Below are positions 8,014 through 16,671 of a stretch of 64,000 nucleotides of DNA, piece after piece. The DNA comes from PALSA-612 sp035652235. GTDB lineage: Bacteria; Actinomycetota; Thermoleophilia; Gaiellales; Gaiellaceae. Positions within the stretch are counted from its first letter, which is position 1, and every line of letters starts with the position of its first letter. The notes under the pieces are model-generated. The model saw only the letters and a program-made list of their open reading frames with translations, searched no databases and was not told where the DNA came from. Made by a program: the position numbers and the translations under genes. The DNA lies in the NCBI GenBank assembly GCA_035652235.1, contig DASREE010000015.1:6112-70111 (forward strand), in the 5' to 3' direction.

Positions 8014-8462
8014 CGGCGCCGCGCGAGCGCCCGGTCGAGTGGGCGGCGCTGACGACGACGCACGGCGAGGTGCTCGACGCCTTCGCTTCGTACTGCCGCG
8101 ACGAGCTCGAGGACGTGGACGTGCTCGCGCAGACGCCGACCAGGCTCGACCTCGCCTGGCGCCGCGAGCGGTCGAGCGTCGAGCTCGCCGACGCGCCGCC
8201 GGCCGGGCGCGAAGAGCCGACGCTCCTCGTCACCGCGCTCACGGACGAGCTCGTCTCGACGCTCCTCGACGACGCCTCGCTCCGCGCCCGCGTCGCCGTC
8301 TACGACCTCGCGCGGCTGGAGAAGGTGAACGCGGTCCGCTCGAGCGTGTTCGTGCACTTCGAGTGGTTCCTGCGCGACGCGTACGGCGTGAAGCTCGTCG
8401 CCTCGGACGCGTTCACGCGCGGCCTCGTCGACCGCGGGATCATCTCGCTGGGCTTCGGCTGA
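8010..8462 (+). CDS. Conserved hypothetical protein of the chelatase operon
   Basis: A 150-residue protein beginning at TTG and overlapping the chelatase stop (TTGA), so it is translationally coupled to the VWA frame. It contains FASYCRDELEDVDVLAQTPTRLDLAWRRERSSVEL early and VFVHFEWFLRDAYGVKLVASDAF late. There is no signal peptide or membrane segment. I do not recognise the family. Coupling suggests a partner or accessory of the metal chelatase, but nothing in the sequence shows a function. Confidence 0.7.
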   Translation: MTAPRERPVEWAALTTTHGEVLDAFASYCRDELEDVDVLAQTPTRLDLAWRRERSSVELADAPPAGREEPTLLVTALTDELVSTLLDDASLRARVAVYDLARLEKVNAVRSSVFVHFEWFLRDAYGVKLVASDAFTRGLVDRGIISLGFG

Positions 8463-8612
8463 CCCGTCCCGAGCGACCGCGCGGGGGATGTGCGGCGCCG
8501 CTCCTTCCCACCGTCGGAAGGCGAACGCCCGGCGCGCGAGTTGACGCCGTCCGGCGGCGGTGGTTGAGTCGCGCCGCTGGTCGCAATCGCAACGGCGAGA
8601 CTGGAGGTCTCC

Positions 8613-9020
8613 GTGAGCAACGGCAACACCGGCCCGCTCGGACAGCCGCGGGGCGTCGGCTTCGGGATCCTGATGTTCGTCGTCACCCTCGGCGTCTACG
8701 GCTGGTACTGGGCGTACAAGACGGCGGAGGAGATGAAGCGGCACACCGGGGACGGGATCGGCGGCGTCATCGCGCTCGTCATCCAGATCCTCGTCCCCGC
8801 GGTCAACGGCTTCGTGATCGCGTCCGAGATCGGGAGAATGTACGAGCGCGACGGCCAGCGGCCGCCGGTGAGCGGATGGACCGGGCTCTGGCTGTTCCCC
8901 GGGATCTATCTCTTCCTGATCGGCGGCTTCGTGTGGTGGTTCAAGGTGCAGGGGGCGCTGAACGACTACTGGAAGGCGAAAACCCTCATCGCGGGCGCGT
9001 CCACCACAGCGGCCGCCTGA
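8613..9020 (+). CDS. DUF4234-type small membrane protein
   Basis: A 135-residue protein from a GTG preceded by CTGGAGG. The N-terminal RGVGFGILMFVVTLGVYGWYWAYKTAEEMKRHTG is typical of DUF4234: one membrane segment followed by a tryptophan/tyrosine-rich YWAYK stretch. Two more hydrophobic segments follow (IGGVIALVIQILVPAVNGFVI and GLWLFPGIYLFLIGGFVWWF). The function of the family is unknown. It is an isolated gene convergent with the MFS transporter. Confidence 0.78.
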   Translation: MSNGNTGPLGQPRGVGFGILMFVVTLGVYGWYWAYKTAEEMKRHTGDGIGGVIALVIQILVPAVNGFVIASEIGRMYERDGQRPPVSGWTGLWLFPGIYLFLIGGFVWWFKVQGALNDYWKAKTLIAGASTTAAA

Positions 9021-9048
9021 GCGGCAGGACGCTCGACACCGACCCGGC

Positions 9049-10227
9049 TCAGCCGACGGCGGGCTCGCCCTGGAGCGCGTGCGCCTGCAGCCGCTCGTGG
9101 GTGAGGCCGAGCGAGGAGAGGAACAGGCACGCCTCGATGCCGACGATCAGCCACAGCGAGGTCGAGAACGAGCCGGTCGCGTCGCGCACGACGCCGAGCA
9201 CGAGCGGAGCGGCGGCCGTGAGCACGTAGCCGACGCCGAGCATCATCGCCGCCACCGCGCCCGCCTGCGCCGGGTCGCGCGACAGGTCGAGCGGCAACGT
9301 CATCGCCAGCGGGAAGAGCGTCCCGATCCCGATCCCGATCAGCACCGCCCACAGCCAGCCGCCCCCCGGGAGGAGCTGCACGCCGAGCAGCCCGCTCATC
9401 TGCACGAGCGCGGCCGAGGCGAGGTACAGGCGGCGCGAGCCCCACCGGTCGGCGAGCCACGGGATGGCGAGCCCAGCCGGTACCGTCACCGCCTGCACGA
9501 CCGCGAGGAGCGCGCCCGCCTTGCCGTCGCTCCAGCCGTGCTCGACGTACGCGTCCGGGAGCCAGGCCGACAGGCCGTAGAAGCAGATGGCGATCATCGT
9601 GAACACCCCGGTCACGCCCCACGCCGTCGCGCTGCGCACGGGCAGCCGCGGCGGCCGCACGCGTACGCGCTCCCGCTCCGAGCCGCCGAGACCGAGCCAG
9701 GCGGCGCACGACAGCGCCGCCGCCGCGGCGAGCGCGCCGAGCGAGAAGCGCCATCCCCCGTGCAGGTGCGCGAGCGGCACCGCGAGCGCGGCGGAGGCGG
9801 CCGAGCCCACCTGGATGCCACTGGCGTAGATGCCGGTGGCGAAGGCGGGGCGGTGCGACAGCCTCTCCTTGACGACCGCGGGCAGCAGCGTGCCGGAGAT
9901 GGCGATGCCGACGCCCACCGGGAACGTGAACAGGAGGAGGACGGCGGCGTCGGGGACGGCGACGCGCAGCAGCCCTCCGGCCGCGATCAGCGCGACGGAG
10001 CCGGCGATCGCGAGCCGCGGGCCGATCGCGCCCGCCACGTACGCCGCGGCCGGAGCGAACACGCCCATGCACAGCACCGGGATCGAGCCGAGCAGGCCGG
10101 CGACCGCGTGCGACACGCCGAGGTCGGACTGGATCGACGGGACGAGCGGGCCGACGCCGACGATCTGCGTTCGCAGCGCCAGGGCGACGAGGAAGAGCGC
10201 CGCGACGAAGCGCACCTGGTGACGCAC
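9049..10227 (-). CDS. MFS transporter, CynX/NimT-like
   Basis: A 392-residue membrane protein with about 12 hydrophobic segments, starting at GTG 10227, 13 bases after the stop of the ABM gene. VRFVAALFLVALALRTQIVGVGPLVPSIQ begins TM1, as in the CynX/NimT branch (cyanate, 2-nitroimidazole exporters). The loop LADRWGSRRLYL is the MFS motif A between TM8 and TM9. The frame continues upstream, but that part overlaps the ABM gene and is arginine-rich nonsense. It probably forms an operon with the ABM protein; the substrate is unknown. Confidence 0.87.
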   Translation of the reverse strand: MRHQVRFVAALFLVALALRTQIVGVGPLVPSIQSDLGVSHAVAGLLGSIPVLCMGVFAPAAAYVAGAIGPRLAIAGSVALIAAGGLLRVAVPDAAVLLLFTFPVGVGIAISGTLLPAVVKERLSHRPAFATGIYASGIQVGSAASAALAVPLAHLHGGWRFSLGALAAAAALSCAAWLGLGGSERERVRVRPPRLPVRSATAWGVTGVFTMIAICFYGLSAWLPDAYVEHGWSDGKAGALLAVVQAVTVPAGLAIPWLADRWGSRRLYLASAALVQMSGLLGVQLLPGGGWLWAVLIGIGIGTLFPLAMTLPLDLSRDPAQAGAVAAMMLGVGYVLTAAAPLVLGVVRDATGSFSTSLWLIVGIEACLFLSSLGLTHERLQAHALQGEPAVG

Positions 10228-10240
10228 GCCGCCGGCCGCG

Positions 10241-10531
10241 TCAGTCGACGGTCTCGTAGAACACGCGCTCCCTGCTCTCGAGCAGCGGGATCGCCCCCTC
10301 GAGGGCGAGCCGCCGGAAGTGCTCGCTCGAGCCGTGCGCGGCGACCGCGTCGTCGTCCGCGTACATCTCGAAGACGAGGAACGAGCGCGGGTCGTCGCGC
10401 GCCTGGCAGGGCTGGTAGAGGAGGCATCCGGGCTCCTCCCTCGACGGGCCCGCAAGCTGCTCGAGGTACGCGCGCACGCGCGCCTCCTCGCCCTCGCGCG
10501 CCACCCATCTCGCCGTCAGAACGACCGCCAT
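10241..10531 (-). CDS. Antibiotic biosynthesis monooxygenase (ABM) domain protein
   Basis: A 96-residue dimeric ferredoxin-like ABM/YgiN-type protein. It reads MAVVLTARWVAREGEEARVR, then REEPGCLLYQPCQARDDPRSFLVFEMYADDDAVAAHGSSEHF, the standard ABM pattern with the conserved E-P-G-C and AHxxSxHF elements. Family members are cofactor-free quinol or heme oxygenases or of unknown role. It precedes the MFS gene with 13 bases between them and is likely its operon leader. The family is clear; the substrate is not. Confidence 0.85.
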   Translation of the reverse strand: MAVVLTARWVAREGEEARVRAYLEQLAGPSREEPGCLLYQPCQARDDPRSFLVFEMYADDDAVAAHGSSEHFRRLALEGAIPLLESRERVFYETVD

Positions 10532-11128
10532 CCACGCCCCCTCTCGCCGCCGACCAGGCCGATCCTAGCTTGCCCCGCTCCCCCCGACCCCACCTGCGCG
10601 CGCGGCACCTCCGCGCGCGGGCCGATCCCGCCGAGGCCGGGCGGCTTTACGGACGGCTTACCGAGCGTCCCCCGTCTGCGGCAGCGGCGACCGCGGCCGG
10701 GGGGTCGATACAGGGACGGACGTGTCCGGGAAGGGCGCATCGTGCCGGAGCAGCAGGCGCTCGCGCGGAGCGGCCCCCGGCACGCCCGCCGCGGCGACAC
10801 GTCGGGGGCGCAGGACCGGGCGCTTCAGGCTGCTCTCGCGCTCGTCGGGCCCGGCAACCGGCCCGTGCGCCGCCGCGCGGGCGAGGGTGAGCGCAGGCTG
10901 CTCGCACAGACGACGGCTGCACACGACGCCCACGCGGGCGGAGACGCGCTCCGGCCGCTGCTCGAGGGTGCGCGGACGACGCCGCGAGCCCCCCGCGGAC
11001 CACGACCGCTCCGAGCTCGAGCACGTGGGGCCACGCTCCCGACGCTGCGGGTCGCGCCTGCGGCGGGGCCGGAGCGTGGGACAGGCGGGGCGGCCCGAGC
11101 GGCCGCCCCGCGCCGCGCCGCACGGACG
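10532..11128. other. Intergenic region, no supported gene
   Basis: About 600 bases between the ABM operon (leftward) and the FAH gene (also leftward) contain only arginine-, proline- and alanine-rich open frames on both strands, as expected from chance in this GC content. I see no start/RBS pairing, known motif, tRNA or recognisable riboswitch. It could hold the ABM promoter near its left edge and a decayed gene. Confidence 0.4.
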
Positions 11129-11782
11129 TCAATCCGAGGCTTGCACCGGGTTCGTCAGCCGCCCGAGCCCGTCGATCTCGATCGTGACCTCGTCGCCCGG
11201 CTGGAGCAGCACCTTCGGATCGCGGAAGATGCCGACGCCAGCAGGCGTGCCGGTCAGGATGAGGTCTCCGGGCTCGAGGGTGATCGCCTGACTGACGAAG
11301 GCGATGATCTCCGCCACGCCGAAGACCATGTTCGCGGTCGACGAGTCCTGCATCACCTCGCCGTTCAGGATCGCGCGGATGCCGAGCGCCTGCGGGTCCG
11401 GCACGTCGGAGGCCGGGACGAGCTCGGGCCCGATCGGGCAGAACGTGTCGAACGACTTGCCCCGCACCCACTGCTTGTCCGAGAACTGCACGTCGCGCCC
11501 CGACACGTCGTTCGCGCACAGGTATCCCCTGACCGCCTCGAGCGCGTTCTCGCGCGAGACGCCCTTGACGCGCTCGCCGATGACGACGCCGAGCTCGGCC
11601 TCGTAGTCCACCTCGTGCGAGACGGGCGGGAGCCGGATCGGCTCGCCCGGCCCGATCAGGGTGTTCGGCCACTTGGCGAAGAGGAGCGGGCGCTCGGGCA
11701 GCGGCACCCCCTGCTCCTCGGCGTGGTCCTTGTAGTTGAGGCCGATGCAGATGATCTTCTGCGGCCGCTCGATGGGAAGCAT
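11129..11782 (-). CDS. FAH-domain hydrolase (fumarylpyruvate/acylpyruvate hydrolase-like)
   Basis: A 217-residue protein consisting of the FAH catalytic domain alone, as in the FAHD1 branch. Key elements are ICIGLNYKDHAEE (catalytic His), VDYEAELGVVIG with the metal-binding acidic residues, the second segment ANDVSGRDVQ, RGKSFDTFCPIGP, and LTGTPAGVG. Such enzymes cleave C-C bonds of acylpyruvates or decarboxylate oxaloacetate with Mg. It differs clearly from the FAH protein at the left edge. A TAGGGT hexamer seven bases before the ATG suggests leaderless transcription as a single gene. Confidence 0.9.
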   Translation of the reverse strand: MLPIERPQKIICIGLNYKDHAEEQGVPLPERPLLFAKWPNTLIGPGEPIRLPPVSHEVDYEAELGVVIGERVKGVSRENALEAVRGYLCANDVSGRDVQFSDKQWVRGKSFDTFCPIGPELVPASDVPDPQALGIRAILNGEVMQDSSTANMVFGVAEIIAFVSQAITLEPGDLILTGTPAGVGIFRDPKVLLQPGDEVTIEIDGLGRLTNPVQASD

Positions 11783-11789
11783 GCGCGGG

Positions 11790-11795
11790 ACCCTA
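11790..11795 (-). promoter_or_regulatory. -10 element of a leaderless promoter (FAH gene)
   Basis: On the minus strand TAGGGT is followed by seven bases and the ATG of the FAH gene, so transcription would start at the start codon. Confidence 0.6.
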
Positions 11796-11960
11796 ACGCA
11801 GCGGCGGCCGCGTCATCCCGGGGACCGTGCCGGCCGGACGGGGCCGCGCCGGACGTCGGTGCCGACACCGACGCCCGGTCAGGGACGGCCCCGATGAGCG
11901 TCGCGCCGCCGGCTGCCACGCTTTTCGACAGGTGATGCACGCCGCAGAAAAGGAGCCGTC

Positions 11961-12428
11961 ATGACCAGCGCGGAGCTTGCCCGGAAGCTGGCGGAGCAGC
12001 ACACGACGTACCGGCTGCTGCGTCATCCGCATACGGAACGCGCCACCGACGAGGCCGCTGCGCTCGGCCTCCCGCCCGAGGAGATCGGCAAGACGCTCGT
12101 GCTCGCGCACGACGACCGCTTCCTCCGCGCCGTCCTGCCTGCCTCGGAGCGGCTCGACCTGCGCAAGCTGCGGGCGCTGCCGTCGGTCGGCGCCGCAGTC
12201 CGGCTCGCCAGCGAAGCCGAGATCGGCGCTCGCTACTCGATGTTCGAGCTGGGCGCGGTGCCGCCGTTCGGCGGGCCGGACGGCGACGCGGTCGTCGTCG
12301 ACCGACGGATCGCGGAGCGCGACTCGGTCATCGTCGAGGCCGGAAGTCACGAGGAGTCGATACAGATGACGGTCCGCGACCTGCTCGCGCTGACTGGCGC
12401 ACAGGTGGCCGACATCTGCCTCGACTGA
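11961..12428 (+). CDS. YbaK/EbsC-type aminoacyl-tRNA deacylase
   Basis: A 155-residue protein starting at an ATG behind AAAAGGAG. It fits the YbaK/ProX editing fold: TYRLLRHPHTERATDEAAALGLPPEEIGKTLVLAHDDRFLRAVLPASERLDLRKL, then the glycine-rich GAVPPFGG and late SHEESIQMTVRDLL. Family members hydrolyse mischarged tRNAs (for example Cys-tRNAPro or Ala-tRNAPro). The motif PPFGG is the typical substrate loop. A CBS protein gene follows 38 bases later. The family is secure; which mischarged tRNA it edits is not. Confidence 0.86.
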   Translation: MTSAELARKLAEQHTTYRLLRHPHTERATDEAAALGLPPEEIGKTLVLAHDDRFLRAVLPASERLDLRKLRALPSVGAAVRLASEAEIGARYSMFELGAVPPFGGPDGDAVVVDRRIAERDSVIVEAGSHEESIQMTVRDLLALTGAQVADICLD

Positions 12429-12466
12429 TCCTCCTCCACCCGGCAGGAGCAAGGAAAGGACACACC

Positions 12467-12907
12467 ATGGCGACCGCCGTCGAACCGCAACCCGCCCTTG
12501 CGAAGCTTCGCGTGATCGACGCGATGCACCCCGGCGTGGTGGCCTGCCCGCTCGACGCGCCACTGCGCACGGTCGCGCGGATGATGGCCAGCTACCGCGT
12601 GCACGCGATCGTCGTGATCGCGCACGGGCGCGAGGAGCCGCCGCACGGGACGCTGTGGGGCGTGATCTCCGACACGGCGCTCGTCCGGGCGGCCTCGCTC
12701 GGCACCGACTTCGACGCCGAGACGGCCGCCTCGCTGGCCGCCGAGCCGCCGCTCACGATCGCCACCGCCGACCCGCTCGACCGCGCCGTCGAGCTCATGG
12801 TCGAGCACGGCGTCTCACACCTCGTCGTCGTCGAGCGCCGGTCGATGCGCCCGATCGGCGTCGTCTCCACCCTGGACGTCGCACGCGCGCTCGCCGGCGG
12901 TCTGTAA
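12467..12907 (+). CDS. Tandem CBS-domain protein
   Basis: A 146-residue protein made of a CBS pair. The first repeat is VIDAMHPGVVACPLDAPLRTVARMMASYRVHAIVVI...LWGVISDTALVRA; the second is EPPLTIATADPLDRAVELMVEHGVSHLVVVE...PIGVVSTLDVARAL. CBS pairs bind adenosyl nucleotides and act as energy or ligand sensors. There is no attached enzyme domain, so it probably acts on a partner protein. A ribosome binding site AAGGAAAGG precedes the ATG. It lies in tandem with the YbaK-like gene and converges on the lut operon. Confidence 0.88.
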   Translation: MATAVEPQPALAKLRVIDAMHPGVVACPLDAPLRTVARMMASYRVHAIVVIAHGREEPPHGTLWGVISDTALVRAASLGTDFDAETAASLAAEPPLTIATADPLDRAVELMVEHGVSHLVVVERRSMRPIGVVSTLDVARALAGGL

Positions 12908-12919
12908 GCCCGAGGCCCC

Positions 12920-12931
12920 GACCGGCCGGTC
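12920..12931. terminator. Possible bidirectional terminator between convergent genes
   Basis: The short space between the CBS gene (+) and lutC (-) contains the perfect palindrome GACCGGCCGGTC and further GCCGGC repeats that can form GC-rich stems. No T-run follows, so this is a weak call. Confidence 0.35.
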
Positions 12932-12964
12932 GCCGGCACGGGCGGCCGGCGCCGGGCTCTGCCG

Positions 12965-13351
12965 CTACCCGTCCCGGGAGCCCGGGAGGAGGACGACGTG
13001 CACCTCCCCGGGCCCGTGCACGCCGACGGCGAGCGTCTGCTCGATGTCCCCGCTCCGGCTCGGCCCGGTGACGATCGCGAGCGCGCTCGGCAGGTCGGCG
13101 CCGATTGCCTCGAACAGCTCGGCGAGACCCGGCAGGATCCGCTCTTCGCGAAGGAGCGAGACGTGCGCCGCCGGCAGCAGCGACCGCGAGCGCGGCTCCT
13201 GCGGCGAGGCGGCGAGGACGACGCTTCCGGTGTCCGCCAGCCCGTACAGGGCCTCCGAGACTCCGGCCTCGGGCAGCTCCGGCGCAGCGCCGCGGTGGAC
13301 GTGGAAGCCGGCGGCCTCCGCGTTGCGCGCGAACTCGTCGACGAGGCTCAT
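12965..13351 (-). CDS. lutC: LUD-domain lactate utilisation protein C, short
   Basis: A 128-residue LutC/YkgG-type protein. The start ATG overlaps the stop of the amidohydrolase gene (ATGA). It reads MSLVDEFARNAEAAGFHVHRG and then goes directly to VSEALYGLADTGSVVLAASPQEPRSRSLLPAAHV and ALAIVTGPSRSGDIEQTLAVGVHGPGEVHVVLL, the conserved LUD core. Typical LutC proteins are about 200-240 residues, so roughly 80 residues of the N-terminal half appear to be missing while the core is kept. LutC works with LutA and LutB in L-lactate oxidation. It may be a naturally short form or a deletion derivative. Confidence 0.82.
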   Translation of the reverse strand: MSLVDEFARNAEAAGFHVHRGAAPELPEAGVSEALYGLADTGSVVLAASPQEPRSRSLLPAAHVSLLREERILPGLAELFEAIGADLPSALAIVTGPSRSGDIEQTLAVGVHGPGEVHVVLLPGSRDG

Positions 13352-14928
13352 CGCCTCGGCTCCCGCACGACTCCGCCCGGCCGCTCGCCCGTCGCGCGGC
13401 CCTCCCGCCACACGGGACGCCCGGCGACCCAGACGCCGACGACGCCGTCCGGGTGGCGCGCGGGGTCGTCGTAGGTGCCTGTGTCCACGAACCGCGCCGG
13501 GTCGAGCAGCACCAGGTCGGCCCGCTGCCCGCGCCGGATGCGGCCTCGGTCGGAGAGCCCGAGCCGGTCGGCGGCCCGCGCGCTCAGCCGCGCCACCGCC
13601 TCCTCGACGGAGACGAGCTGCTCGCGCAGCACGAACCGTCCGAGGAAGCGCGCCGCGGCGCCGTACAGGCGCGGGTGCGGCTTCGCGCCGAAGATGCCGT
13701 CCGAGCCGACGAGGTGCAGGCGGTGAGCGGCGACCAGCTTCACCGTCTGGTCGGAGGCGTAGTGCTCGATCATGGTCACGTCGAGCTGCGACTCGAGGAG
13801 GAGCGAGCAGACGGCCTCGACCGGCTCCTGGCCGCGCTCGGCGGCGAGCTCGGCGAGCGAGCGCCCGGCCGCGGTCTCGTTGGGCGGGCCCGCGTTCGCG
13901 ATCACGATCCGCTCCGGGCCGGCCGTGCCGAGGAAGTTCTCCCAGCCCTCGAGGCCGTGCTCGACGTCACGGGCGATGCGCGCGCGCTCCGCCGGCCGCT
14001 CGAGCCGCGCGAGCGTGGCGGAGGCGCCGCCCTCCTGCGCCCACACCGGCAGGAGCGCGGACAGGAGCGTGCTGCCGGCGCCGTACGGGTACTGGTCGAA
14101 CGACAGGTCGACGTCGGCGCTCGCCCGCTCGAGGAGCTCGAGCAGGGGCTCGACGAGCCGCTCGTCGGAGAGGCACTTCAGGTGCGAGATATGCAGCGGG
14201 GCGCCCGAGCGGCGGGCGACATCGAGCATCTCGGCCGCCGCGCCCAGCACCCCCAGGCCCTCGTTGCGGATGTGCGGCACGAGCGGCGCTCCGTACTCGG
14301 CCGCCACCTCGGCGAGCGCGGCGAGCTCGTCGGTGTTCGCGTACGCGCCGGGAAGGTAGAGGAGCCCGAAGGAGAGCGTGCGCGCGCCGGCCTCAAGCCC
14401 GAAGCGGACCTCGTCGCGCATCCGCCGTAGCTCGACGGCGCCCGGCGCCCGCCGGTCGCCTCCGAGGACGACGTCGCGGACCGCGCTGTGGCCGATCGAG
14501 GGGACGAGCGTGGTCGCCGGACGGGTCGCCTCCAGCGCCTGCAGGTACTCGTCGAACGTCGACCAGCCCCACTCTTCCGGCCCGTCGCCCTCCAGGCCGC
14601 GCAGGTAGGCCCGCCGCTCCTCGCGCCGCTCGGGCGCGACCGGGGCAGGCGCGAGGCCGTCCGGGTTGATCAACTCCGTCGTGAACCCCTGGCCGATCTT
14701 CGGCTCGAGGAGCGGCTGCGAGAAGCTCCTGAGCGCGGAGTGCGCGTGCATGTCGACGAAGCCCGGGCAGAGCATCAGCCCGGCCGCCTCGACGGTTTCC
14801 CGCGCCTCGACGGCGAGCGCCGGGCCGACCGCCTCGATCACGCCGCCCGTCACCGCCACGTCGAGTACTCCGCCGGGCCCGTCTCCCGGATACACGGTCG
14901 CGCCGCGGACGAAGAGGTCGGCGGTCAT
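13348..14928 (-). CDS. Amidohydrolase, N-acyl-D-amino-acid deacylase family
   Basis: A 526-residue metal-dependent amidohydrolase. It begins MTADLFVRGATVYPGDGPGG, has the metal-binding HxH in GFVDMHAHSAL near residue 60, VPHIRNEG and HISHLKC in the barrel, SDGIFGAKPHPR with the catalytic Asp, and ends with GQRADLVLLDPA. This pattern matches D-aminoacylases and dihydroorotase-like hydrolases. The gene overlaps both neighbours by four bases (ATGA on both sides), lying between lutB and lutC. That tight coupling suggests co-expression with lactate oxidation, perhaps for N-lactoyl or N-acyl amino acids, which is speculation. Confidence 0.87.
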   Translation of the reverse strand: MTADLFVRGATVYPGDGPGGVLDVAVTGGVIEAVGPALAVEARETVEAAGLMLCPGFVDMHAHSALRSFSQPLLEPKIGQGFTTELINPDGLAPAPVAPERREERRAYLRGLEGDGPEEWGWSTFDEYLQALEATRPATTLVPSIGHSAVRDVVLGGDRRAPGAVELRRMRDEVRFGLEAGARTLSFGLLYLPGAYANTDELAALAEVAAEYGAPLVPHIRNEGLGVLGAAAEMLDVARRSGAPLHISHLKCLSDERLVEPLLELLERASADVDLSFDQYPYGAGSTLLSALLPVWAQEGGASATLARLERPAERARIARDVEHGLEGWENFLGTAGPERIVIANAGPPNETAAGRSLAELAAERGQEPVEAVCSLLLESQLDVTMIEHYASDQTVKLVAAHRLHLVGSDGIFGAKPHPRLYGAAARFLGRFVLREQLVSVEEAVARLSARAADRLGLSDRGRIRRGQRADLVLLDPARFVDTGTYDDPARHPDGVVGVWVAGRPVWREGRATGERPGGVVREPRR

Positions 14929-16301
14929 GCCCGGTCGCGGTAGCGGCGCGGCGCCAGGCGTGGCAGCGCCCTCCCCCCCGCCCACGCCCTCCCGGGACCG
15001 GCGAGCGCGGCGAGGCCCTGCCCTGCACGGGCGATCGCCGTCGACAGGCGGTAGCCGAGCGGCGTCGACCACGCGTACGACCACAGCGCGAAGGCGAGCC
15101 GCTCGGCGAGCGGGGCGACACCCTGCTCGTCCAGGTCGCGCCGCAGCTCGAGCAGCAGCTCGTGCAGCGGGATCTTCACCGGACAGGCGTCGCTGCACGC
15201 GCCGCACAGCGACGAGGCGTGCGGCAGGGCCGGCGCCCGCTCCAGCCCGACGAGGAGCGGCACCAGCACCGCGCCCATCGGGCCGGAGTAGACGGGGCCG
15301 TACGCCGTCCCGCCCGTCTTACGGTACACCGGGCAGACGTTCAGGCAGGCGCCGCAGCGGATGCAGGCGAGCATCTCCCGATAGCGCGTCCCGAGCAGGC
15401 GCGAGCGCCCGTTGTCGAGGATCACGACGTGCAGCTCCTCGGGCCCGTCCTGCTCACCCGGTCGGCGCGGTCCGGTGATCAGCGTCGTGTACGCGGACAG
15501 GCGCTGGCCTGTGCCGCTGCGCGCGAGCAGCCTGAGCACGACCGACAGGTCTGCGAGGTCGGAGACGAGCCGTTCCATGCCCATGATCGCGACGTGCACG
15601 CGTGGGAGCGAGCTGACGAGCCGTCCGTTGCCCTCGTTCGTCACGAGCACGACCGAGCCCGTCTCGGCCACGCCGAAGTTGGCGCCCGTGATGCCGACGT
15701 CGGCGGCGAGGAAGACCTCGCGCAGCTGGCGGCGGGCCGCCTGCAGGAGCGGCTCGAGCTCCGCCGGGATCGGCTTCCCCTCGACGCGCGAGAGCAGCTC
15801 GGCGGCGTCGGCGGCCGTCTTCTCGAGCGCCGGCGCGAGGATGTGCACCGGATGCTCGCCGGCGAGCTGGACGAGGTACTCGCCGAGGTCGGTCTCGACG
15901 ACCTTCACGCCCGCACGCTCGAGCGCGTCGTTGAGACGGATCTCCTCGCTCGCCATCGACTTCGACTTGGCGGCGAGCTTCGCGCCTGCGCGGCGGCAGA
16001 CGTCGACGACGTAGCCTGCCGCCTGCTCCGCCGTCGCCGCCCGGAAGACGTGGCCGCCCCGCCCCTCGAGCGCCGCCGTGAAGCGCGCGACGTGGGCGTC
16101 GAGGTCGTCGATCACGCGCATGCGGGCGTCGTGCGCGCGCTGGCGGAGCTCTTCGATGTCGGCCACCTCCGCCCACGCCGCCTGGCGGTGGCGGTAGAGG
16201 CGGATGGTGGAGGTGTCGATCGCCTGCTGGACGTGGGCGTCGGCGAGCTTCAGGCGGGCAACCTCGCGGAACCGCCCGCGCGGCTGCTCGAGCGTGCTCA
16301 T
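14925..16301 (-). CDS. lutB: Lactate utilisation iron-sulfur protein B
   Basis: A 458-residue LutB/YkgF-type protein, normal in length. The N-terminal half is the LUD domain (KLAAKSKSMASEEIRLNDALERAGVKVVETDLGEYLVQLAGEHPVHILAPALEKT, GITGANFGVAETGSVVLVTNEGNGRL). The C-terminal half carries two [4Fe-4S] motifs, CIRCGACLNVCP and CGACSDACPVKIP, and then an aromatic tail. With LutA and LutC it oxidises L-lactate to pyruvate at the membrane electron chain. Its stop overlaps the amidohydrolase start. A 370-base gap separates it from lutA, unusual for this operon. Confidence 0.93.
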   Translation of the reverse strand: MSTLEQPRGRFREVARLKLADAHVQQAIDTSTIRLYRHRQAAWAEVADIEELRQRAHDARMRVIDDLDAHVARFTAALEGRGGHVFRAATAEQAAGYVVDVCRRAGAKLAAKSKSMASEEIRLNDALERAGVKVVETDLGEYLVQLAGEHPVHILAPALEKTAADAAELLSRVEGKPIPAELEPLLQAARRQLREVFLAADVGITGANFGVAETGSVVLVTNEGNGRLVSSLPRVHVAIMGMERLVSDLADLSVVLRLLARSGTGQRLSAYTTLITGPRRPGEQDGPEELHVVILDNGRSRLLGTRYREMLACIRCGACLNVCPVYRKTGGTAYGPVYSGPMGAVLVPLLVGLERAPALPHASSLCGACSDACPVKIPLHELLLELRRDLDEQGVAPLAERLAFALWSYAWSTPLGYRLSTAIARAGQGLAALAGPGRAWAGGRALPRLAPRRYRDRA

Positions 16302-16671
16302 GCGCGGGCCCCCCGTGCTGCGGCGGTCGCCCGTTCACGGGTCGGCGCCGTCCCGGGTGCGTCCGGGTCACCCCGGCCTGCTCGCGGCGGGAGCGCGCTC
16401 GCGCCACCCACCCGGGACGCGGCCGGCCCGGCGGCGCCCGCCCGGGCCGTGTTCGGGCCCACGCCGTCCGCCCGGGCCATGGCCGGCTCGGCCGGCGCCG
16501 GGTATGCGCACGCCCCCACCCAGGGTGGGGTGCCGCCCTCCGCCCTCGCGGTCGACGATACCTCGTGCGCCCACACGCGTCCGCGCCGATTCTGCGCCGA
16601 CTTCCGGGCGCAGGCAGCAGGAGCGACGCCGCCGTGCACGCCGCGCGCAGCCGGCGGGAGCGAGGCACGCG
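16302..16671. other. Intergenic region within the lut locus
   Basis: Between lutA and lutB lie 370 bases of extremely GC-rich DNA. They hold repeated CCCGGGCC and GGCCGG blocks with several potential stems, notably around 16430-16500, and an odd CACCCAGGGTGGGG hairpin near 16517. Both strands have only low-complexity Ala/Arg/Gly/Pro frames. It may be a processing or attenuation spacer, or a decayed segment; I see no gene. Confidence 0.4.

Noticed and set aside
10532..11128. Possible gene or riboswitch in the 600-base gap
   Set aside because: Frames are low-complexity and no aptamer-like conserved core was recognised.
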